A DNA stretch of 10,993 bases from positions 1 to 10,993 of the forward strand of contig JABZGZ010000042.1 of assembly GCA_015259105.1 (NCBI GenBank), in the 5' to 3' direction. The notes under the pieces were generated by a model. The model searched no databases and had not been told where the DNA came from. It saw only the letters and a program-made list of their open reading frames with translations. The stretch is from Atopobium sp. Lineage in GTDB: Bacteria; Actinomycetota; Coriobacteriia; Coriobacteriales; Atopobiaceae. Shown piece after piece: positions 6,356-10,993 of the stretch. Made by a program: the position numbers and the translations under genes. Each line of letters begins with the position of its first letter. Position 1 is the stretch's first letter.

Positions 6356-7681
6356 ATGGCTAAGCCCATTGTTGCTATTGTTGGACGCCCAAATGTTGGT
6401 AAGTCCACGCTGGTAAATAGAATTGCCGAGAAACGCGATGCAATCGTACACGAGTCTAGGGGAGTAACCCGAGACCGTTCATATCACGATGCTGACTGGA
6501 ATGGTCGTGAGTTTAAGCTCATTGATACCGGCGGTATCGAGTCAATTAAATCGCAAGACCGTTTTGCTCCACACATTCGTGAGCAGGCACTTCTTGCGTG
6601 TGAAGAGGCAGACGTTATTGTCTTTGTGGTAGACGGCTCTACCGGCGTTACCGATGAAGACGAAGAGGTTGCGCGCATTGTTCGCAAGAGTACCAAGCCC
6701 GTGTTCTTGGTTGTCAATAAGAAAGATAACCCTGCTACAGAGCAGGATGGTCTTTGGGACTTCTATGCACTTGGTTGTGGAGAGCCTCTGCCCCTGTCTG
6801 CCTCTCATGGTCACGGTACTGGCGACTTACTGGACGACATTGTTAATGCTTTTCCTGAGGCTGATGAAGAGCCAGAAGATGACGGCATTCTTAACCTTGC
6901 CATCATCGGCCGACCAAATGTAGGCAAATCTTCGCTGGCAAATCGCCTGGCTAACAAGAAACGCTCTATTGTTTCTGATGTTGCTGGTACTACGCGTGAC
7001 GCTATTGACACCATGATTGAATGGAAGGGAACTCCCATTCGTCTTGTTGATACCGCCGGTATTCGCAAAAAGAGCCAGGTACACGAGGACGTTGAGTATT
7101 ACAGTCTGGTCAGAGGCCTGCAGGCAATGGACCGCGCAGACGTCTGTCTTCTTGTTGTTGACGCCTCTGTTGGCGTAACCGAGCAGGACCAGAAACTTGC
7201 AAACATGGCCGTAGAGCGTGGATGCGCGCTGGTGCTCCTGCTTAACAAGTGGGATCTTATTGATTCTGAGGCAAAGCGCGATGAGGTAGCAGTCTCTGTA
7301 GCAAAGCGCCTGGCCTTTGCACCTTGGATTGCTTCCATCAACGTTTCTGCACTTACTGGCCGCGCTATTGATAAGGTGCTTGCTGCTGCTCTTTCGGCTG
7401 CAGAATCCCGCGCTCTTCAGCTTAAGACTTCCGAGCTCAACGAGCTTCTCGCCCAGATTAGAGAAGGTGGACACACGGTTTCTGACCGAGGCCGTCGTCT
7501 TAAGATTCAGTATGCTACTCAGACGGGCTCTAAGCCTCCTGTTATCTCGTTCTGGTGCAATGCTCCAGACCTTGTTGATGACAACTACGAGCGCTTTATT
7601 GAGAACAGACTTCGCGAGAAGTTCTCTCTGATTGGTACACCTATTCGATTGAAGTTCCGTAAGAAGGTTGAGTCTAACTAA
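6356..7681 (+). CDS. der: Ribosome assembly GTPase Der (EngA)
   Basis: Der is an essential tandem GTPase that joins the 50S ribosomal subunit late in assembly. The 441-residue protein shows the diagnostic double G domain. G domain 1 has GRPNVGKS (10-17), DTGG (57-60) and NKKD (121-124). G domain 2 has GRPNVGKSS (185-193), DTAG (232-235) and NKWD (297-300). An acidic linker (about 168-177) separates them, and a KH-like domain (about 355-441) ends with GTPIRLKFRKK. All nucleotide-binding motifs look intact and the length is normal. In many actinobacteria der directly follows cmk; here ispH and DUF512 lie between. A strong ribosome site and a possible extended -10 promoter upstream suggest it may be transcribed partly on its own. 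The stop TAA overlaps the plsY start. Confidence 0.98.
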   Translation: MAKPIVAIVGRPNVGKSTLVNRIAEKRDAIVHESRGVTRDRSYHDADWNGREFKLIDTGGIESIKSQDRFAPHIREQALLACEEADVIVFVVDGSTGVTDEDEEVARIVRKSTKPVFLVVNKKDNPATEQDGLWDFYALGCGEPLPLSASHGHGTGDLLDDIVNAFPEADEEPEDDGILNLAIIGRPNVGKSSLANRLANKKRSIVSDVAGTTRDAIDTMIEWKGTPIRLVDTAGIRKKSQVHEDVEYYSLVRGLQAMDRADVCLLVVDASVGVTEQDQKLANMAVERGCALVLLLNKWDLIDSEAKRDEVAVSVAKRLAFAPWIASINVSALTGRAIDKVLAAALSAAESRALQLKTSELNELLAQIREGGHTVSDRGRRLKIQYATQTGSKPPVISFWCNAPDLVDDNYERFIENRLREKFSLIGTPIRLKFRKKVESN

Positions 7682-8343
7682 TGTCTGGCATTGTTGTTGC
7701 TCTGATTTTTGGACTAATTGCATTTGGCCTTGGTGGCATTCCATTTGGCCTGATTATTGCAAGCGTTATGGCTCATGAAGACATTCGCAAACTTGGATCA
7801 GGAAATATTGGTACTACCAATGTTGCAAGAAATGCTGGTAAAGCCGCAGGTATTCTTACGCTTCTTTGCGATGCAGGTAAGGGCATTGTCAGCGTCATGC
7901 TGGTTCGTTGGTTCTTGGGAGCCCAGGGATTTACTCCTCTGGTCTCGGGAAATGATCACGCAGAGGCTGAGCTCATCATTTCTTTTGTGTATGCCTGCTG
8001 CGTTCTTGGTCATATTTTCTCGCCTTGGCTTCATTTCCATGGCGGTAAGGGAATTGCTGTTGGATTTGGCGGTGGCCTTGCAGTAAATCCACTTGCTGCT
8101 CTTGTAGCTCTTGCGGTGTTTATTACGCTTGCCGTACCAACTAAGTACGTATCGCTTGGCTCCATTGGCGCAGCTGTTGCCATTCCACTATTCTGCCTGC
8201 TATTTGGCATGGATCCCGTGGCAACCATTCCTGTATTTGTTGTAGCAGCGGCAGTTATTTGGGCACATCGCGAGAATATCAATCGTCTTAATGCTGGTAG
8301 TGAGTCTAAATTCTCTTTCGGCGATAAGAAAAAGGACAACTAA
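7681..8343 (+). CDS. plsY: Acyl-phosphate:glycerol-3-phosphate acyltransferase PlsY
   Basis: PlsY is an integral membrane enzyme that transfers an acyl group from acyl-phosphate (made by PlsX) to glycerol-3-phosphate, giving lysophosphatidate. The 220-residue protein has the three conserved cytoplasmic motifs: GSGNIGTTN (39-47), GHIFSPWLHFHGGKG (110-124) and HRENINRLNAG (196-206). Hydrophobic segments at roughly 3-29, 55-78, 97-118, 127-151 and 159-195 fit the multi-pass topology. The C-terminus is charged and cytoplasmic-looking. Its start overlaps the der stop as TAATG; the best upstream purine run (aagaagg, 7661-7667) is rather far, so coupled translation is likely. Next to it, gpsA makes its substrate and the PlsC half of the upstream fusion uses its product. 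plsX is not in the window. Confidence 0.97.
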   Translation: MSGIVVALIFGLIAFGLGGIPFGLIIASVMAHEDIRKLGSGNIGTTNVARNAGKAAGILTLLCDAGKGIVSVMLVRWFLGAQGFTPLVSGNDHAEAELIISFVYACCVLGHIFSPWLHFHGGKGIAVGFGGGLAVNPLAALVALAVFITLAVPTKYVSLGSIGAAVAIPLFCLLFGMDPVATIPVFVVAAAVIWAHRENINRLNAGSESKFSFGDKKKDN

Positions 8344-8345
8344 TC

Positions 8346-9356
8346 ATGAAAAAAGTTGCTGTTATAGGTTCGGGATCATGGGGTACCGCACTTTCAACAC
8401 TTCTTGCTTCAACTTCTGATGAGGTAATTATTTGGTCGAGAGAGGCCGATGTTACCGAGTCCATCAATAAAGAGCACGTCAACTGCAGACATCTCTCTGA
8501 TTCTGAGCTTCCACACAATATTGTGTCTACCACTAGTGAGGCTGAGGCTCTCACCGGTGTAGATGCTGTTGTTATGGCTGCTCCTTCTGCATTTTTGCGC
8601 TCTGTTTGTGCTGCCTGCGCACCATATCTTGATTCAGAGGTTGATGTTTTGATCCTTTCCAAGGGTATGGAAGCAGGTTCTCACAAGCTTATGCATGAGG
8701 TGGCTGCTGACGAGCTAGGAAACCCTGCAAGAATCACCGTTCTTTCCGGTCCTAACCATGCAGAAGAGGTTATTAAGCAGGGAATCTCTGCAGCAGTTGT
8801 AGCGTCTGAAGATGCCGAGGTTGCTAAGCGTTTCCAGACACTGCTTTCTCGACCTTACTTTAGAACCTACGTTAGCTCTGATGTACGCGGTGTTGAGGCA
8901 TGTGCCGCCGCTAAAAACGTTGTAGCTATTGCCTGTGGTATTGCTGTTGGCCTGGGTAATGGCGATAACGCCCTTGCTGCTCTTATGACACGCGGCTTGG
9001 CAGAGCTTGGTCGCGTGGTATGCGCTATTGGCGGAGACCCACTTACCTGTATGGGTCTTGCTGGTATGGGAGACTTGGTTGCTACCTGCACCTCCGAGCA
9101 TTCTAGAAATAGAACATTTGGAGAAGCTTTGGTCAAGGGTAAGACGCTTCAGTCTTATCAGGAAGAGACCGGTATGGTTGTTGAGGGTGCTCAGGCTGTT
9201 ATTGGTCTTTATGAGCTTGGTCAGCAGATGAGCGTTGAGATGCCTATCACTTCAGCTGTTCACGCTGTACTTTACGAAGGTGCTACGCCAGAAGAAATTA
9301 CTTCTCGCCTTACTAACCGCCTTCCAAATGAAGAATTTTATGGAATGACTCGATAG
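8346..9356 (+). CDS. gpsA: NAD(P)-dependent glycerol-3-phosphate dehydrogenase
   Basis: GpsA reduces dihydroxyacetone phosphate to sn-glycerol-3-phosphate, the backbone for phospholipids. The 336-residue protein has an N-terminal Rossmann fold with GSGSWGTAL (8-16), then SKGME (105-109), SGPNHAEEV (134-142) and the catalytic helix with Lys190 in CAAAKNV. The substrate-binding stretch GNGDNALAALMTRGLAELGR and GLAGMGDLVATC follow, both typical. The C-terminal helical domain is complete and the length is normal. SGPNHAEE, rather than the common SGPSFAxE, is a variant I associate with actinobacterial members. ATG 8346 is two bases after the plsY stop, with aaagga (8331-8336) nine bases ahead. The plsY-gpsA pair is a widely conserved functional couple. 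No allosteric or regulatory feature can be read from the DNA. Confidence 0.98.
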   Translation: MKKVAVIGSGSWGTALSTLLASTSDEVIIWSREADVTESINKEHVNCRHLSDSELPHNIVSTTSEAEALTGVDAVVMAAPSAFLRSVCAACAPYLDSEVDVLILSKGMEAGSHKLMHEVAADELGNPARITVLSGPNHAEEVIKQGISAAVVASEDAEVAKRFQTLLSRPYFRTYVSSDVRGVEACAAAKNVVAIACGIAVGLGNGDNALAALMTRGLAELGRVVCAIGGDPLTCMGLAGMGDLVATCTSEHSRNRTFGEALVKGKTLQSYQEETGMVVEGAQAVIGLYELGQQMSVEMPITSAVHAVLYEGATPEEITSRLTNRLPNEEFYGMTR

Positions 9357-9361
9357 GAGAG
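9355..9361 (+). promoter_or_regulatory. Ribosome-binding site of rpe, overlapping the gpsA stop
   Basis: AGGAGAG begins inside the gpsA stop codon (TAG 9354-9356). Its core AGGAG is six bases from ATG 9366 and only three from the in-frame TTG 9363, so the ATG is the better start for rpe. Confidence 0.75.
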
Positions 9362-9365
9362 TTTG

Positions 9366-10040
9366 ATGAATAACGTCCTGGTAGCACCATCTGTTCTATC
9401 TGCAGATTTCTCCAAGCTTAAGAGCGAGCTTGATTCAATTGCAAACGCTGACTACATCCATTACGACGTGATGGATGGTCACTTTGTTCCAAATATCTCA
9501 TTTGGTCCAGATATTTTCTCGTACTGCAAAAAGTCTTCTGAGCTGCCTATTGATGTCCATCTGATGGTTACTAATCCAGCTGAGATTGTGCCGCTATTCC
9601 TAGACCGTGGCGCTGACGTTGTCACCTTCCACTACGAGGCCGAGGTCCATACTCATCGTCTTGTTCATCTTATCAAGGATTCCGGTGCTAAAGCTGGTAT
9701 TTCACTTTGCCCAGGAACTCCTGTAAGTGTTCTTGAGGATCTTATCGAAGACCTTGATCTGGTGCTTATCATGACGGTTAACCCTGGCTTTGGTGGCCAA
9801 AAGTTTATTCCTCACTCAATTGAGAAGCTCAGAGCTCTTAAAGAGCTCTGCCGCAAACATAACGTTCATCCTCTGATTGAGGTTGATGGTGGTATTAGTG
9901 CAGCTAACGCAGCTGATGTTGTAGGCGCCGGTGCAGACATGCTTGTTGCGGGCAGCGCTGTATTTGGCCAGGAAGATCGCAGTGCAACTATCCAGGCAAT
10001 CCGCGACGCCGGCGAGTCTGCTCTCACTGTTCAGGGTTAG
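9366..10040 (+). CDS. rpe: Ribulose-phosphate 3-epimerase
   Basis: Rpe interconverts ribulose-5-phosphate and xylulose-5-phosphate in the pentose phosphate pathway. The protein is 224 residues from ATG 9366; an in-frame TTG three bases earlier would add one residue but is too close to the ribosome site. It is a single TIM barrel with the family's metal and catalytic residues: Ser9 (APSVLSADF), His32 and Asp34 (HYDVMDG), His65 (DVHLMV), and Asp174 (EVDGGI). The phosphate-binding loops are NPGFGGQ (139-145) and the late AGSAVFG. Length is normal for the family. It starts nine bases after the gpsA stop and is probably the last gene of this tight run, since a 61-bp gap follows. In other bacteria rpe is often beside rsgA and ppp kinase genes, which are not seen here. 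Confidence 0.98.
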   Translation: MNNVLVAPSVLSADFSKLKSELDSIANADYIHYDVMDGHFVPNISFGPDIFSYCKKSSELPIDVHLMVTNPAEIVPLFLDRGADVVTFHYEAEVHTHRLVHLIKDSGAKAGISLCPGTPVSVLEDLIEDLDLVLIMTVNPGFGGQKFIPHSIEKLRALKELCRKHNVHPLIEVDGGISAANAADVVGAGADMLVAGSAVFGQEDRSATIQAIRDAGESALTVQG

Positions 10041-10101
10041 GCTGCACTCTCAAGCATCATTTGCACATAAACCACCAAGATTGAAACAACAGAAACACGC
10101 T
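10041..10101 (+). other. 61-bp gap between rpe and the cysteine desulfurase gene
   Basis: The gap is AC-rich. I see no hairpin with a trailing T run, so no intrinsic terminator is supported. TTGCAC (10061-10066) and TTGAAA (10081-10086) resemble -35 hexamers, but neither has a plausible -10 box about 17 bp downstream. No good Shine-Dalgarno sequence precedes ATG 10102. Whether the desulfurase gene is a new transcription unit cannot be decided. Confidence 0.4.
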
Positions 10102-10993
10102 ATGGATTACGTTTACCTAGACTATGCAGCTTCAGCACCAATGCGCCCAGAGGCGCTGGATGCCGAGAAAACCTATGAGGCTTCATCCATTGCTGGAGTG
10201 AACCCAAATTCTTTGCACTCGCTTGGTCGTCAGGCAGCGCGAGAGCTTGATGGCGCTCGTGGCGTTATCGCGCGTGCGGTGGGCGGCAAGTTTAGGGCTC
10301 CTGACGTGGTCTTTTGCTCTGGCGGAACGGAGGGCAATAACCTCTCTGTTCTTGGAATGGCGGAAGGTATTCGCAACAAAGACCACAAGCGCAACACGGT
10401 GGTTTTCTCGGCAATTGAACACGATTCTATTTTGGATCTTGCACCTGTTCTTCGCGAGAAGGGCTTTGAGGTAAGAATTGCTCATCCTAACCGTCAGGGA
10501 AAGATTGAAGCTTCTGCCCTTGAGGGTCTTTTAGACCAGTCAGTGGCCCTTGTTTCTGTCATGTATGCCAATAATGAGACGGGCGTTATTCAGCCAGTTG
10601 TAGACCTTGCGCATACTGCTCATAAGGTGGGTGCGCTTTTCCACACTGACGCAGTTCAGGCGTTTGGTCGCATTCCTCTTGAGGTGTCAGACGTAGACGC
10701 TCTGACTATTGCTGCCCACAAAATTGGTGGACCTCTTGGTATTGCTGCAGTGCTTATGCGCTCCAAGGTTCCGTTTAAAGCACAGAGTTACGGTGGGGGA
10801 CAAGAGTCTGGCAGGCGTCATGGAACGCAGGACGTTCGGAGCGCAGTTGCGTTTGCCGCAGCTGCTCAGTGGTGTCAGGATAACCTTACTCAAACGCAAG
10901 AGAGTGTTTCTGCGCGCGCTAATAAGGTGTACGAGACTCTTTGTGCTTCTCCCAAGATTAAACCAACTACAGAGGCTTACGCTGGCAAAGACC
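10102..10993 (+). CDS. Cysteine desulfurase, NifS/IscS family (partial, C-terminus beyond window)
   Basis: The frame from ATG 10102 is open to the right edge, giving 297 residues of a family usually near 380-400. It is a PLP-dependent fold-type I enzyme that removes sulfur from cysteine for Fe-S clusters or thio-modified tRNA. Seen motifs: YLDYAASAPM (5-14), CSGGTEGNN (72-80), the catalytic His107 in IEHDSI, ANNETG (156-161), HTDAVQAFG (181-189) and the PLP-binding Lys207 in AAHKIGGPLG. YGGGQESGRRHGTQDV (230-245) matches the family's GGGQExGxRxGT signature. The active-site cysteine loop lies past the window, so whether this is an IscS- or NifS-type member, and whether the gene is complete, cannot be seen. 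There is no clear ribosome site. With IspH and the DUF512 protein nearby, it could serve Fe-S assembly, or thiolation of tRNA if a thiolase-type gene follows. Confidence 0.95.
   Translation, partial: MDYVYLDYAASAPMRPEALDAEKTYEASSIAGVNPNSLHSLGRQAARELDGARGVIARAVGGKFRAPDVVFCSGGTEGNNLSVLGMAEGIRNKDHKRNTVVFSAIEHDSILDLAPVLREKGFEVRIAHPNRQGKIEASALEGLLDQSVALVSVMYANNETGVIQPVVDLAHTAHKVGALFHTDAVQAFGRIPLEVSDVDALTIAAHKIGGPLGIAAVLMRSKVPFKAQSYGGGQESGRRHGTQDVRSAVAFAAAAQWCQDNLTQTQESVSARANKVYETLCASPKIKPTTEAYAGKD

Noticed and set aside
6827..7744. A 305-codon open frame on the minus strand opposite der and the start of plsY
   Set aside because: It lies wholly across two well-supported genes, has no recognisable domain, and its composition (scattered Cys, Ser, Asn and Arg) is that of a mirrored coding frame. 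No minus-strand ribosome site or promoter is convincing.
9363..9365. TTG start for rpe
   Set aside because: TTG is only three bases from the AGGAG core, while ATG 9366 has better spacing and is a stronger start codon.
10041..10101. Terminator and promoter in the rpe-desulfurase gap
   Set aside because: No stable inverted repeat with a T run and no paired -35/-10 hexamers could be found by eye.
1..10993. A new defence, mobile or biosynthetic system
   Set aside because: Every gene belongs to a known housekeeping family, all are co-directional with short gaps, and no repeats, integrase, transposase, effector or atypical composition was seen.

Overview
The window is a dense, single-strand stretch of bacterial housekeeping chromosome. 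It holds ten complete genes and two cut by the window edges, all on the + strand, with gaps between genes never longer than about 64 bp. I see no mobile element, CRISPR array, tRNA, rRNA, phage gene or toxin-antitoxin pair. The scpA-scpB-rluB-cmk...der order is typical of Actinobacteria. The moderate GC content (judged by eye, not counted), the Cmk-PlsC fusion and the clostridial-looking DUF512-der-plsY-gpsA run point to the Coriobacteriia, most likely Atopobiaceae (Lancefieldella/Atopobium-like). The taxonomic placement is inference from gene order and protein character, not from a search.

Layout. Positions 1-227 are the C-terminus of ScpA, followed by ScpB (231-905), the two non-SMC subunits of condensin. 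Next comes an RluB/RsuA-type 23S rRNA pseudouridine synthase (909-1748) and, after a 64-bp gap, a histidine-phosphatase-family protein (1813-2523). A TAATG junction leads into a fused cytidylate kinase/acylglycerol-phosphate acyltransferase (2523-4067), then IspH (4071-4925), a PDZ/radical-SAM-like DUF512 protein of unknown function (4927-6309), the ribosome-assembly GTPase Der (6356-7681), PlsY (7681-8343, another TAATG junction), GpsA (8346-9356), ribulose-phosphate 3-epimerase (9366-10040) and, after 61 bp, a NifS/IscS-type cysteine desulfurase running off the right edge (10102 onward).

How the genes fit together. GpsA makes sn-glycerol-3-phosphate, PlsY acylates it to lysophosphatidate, and the PlsC half of the fusion acylates that to phosphatidate. 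The Cmk half rephosphorylates CMP, which is released when CDP-diacylglycerol is used for phospholipid headgroup synthesis. IspH supplies isoprenoid precursors through the MEP pathway. RluB and Der act on the large ribosomal subunit. ScpAB acts in chromosome segregation. IspH and the DUF512 protein carry cysteines expected to hold iron-sulfur clusters, and the cysteine desulfurase could supply their sulfur.

I do not see a previously undescribed defence or mobile system. The points most worth a second look are the Cmk-PlsC fusion with a probable membrane-associated segment, the uncharacterised DUF512 Fe-S protein, and the way an actinobacterial gene order appears to be interleaved with clostridial-type blocks.
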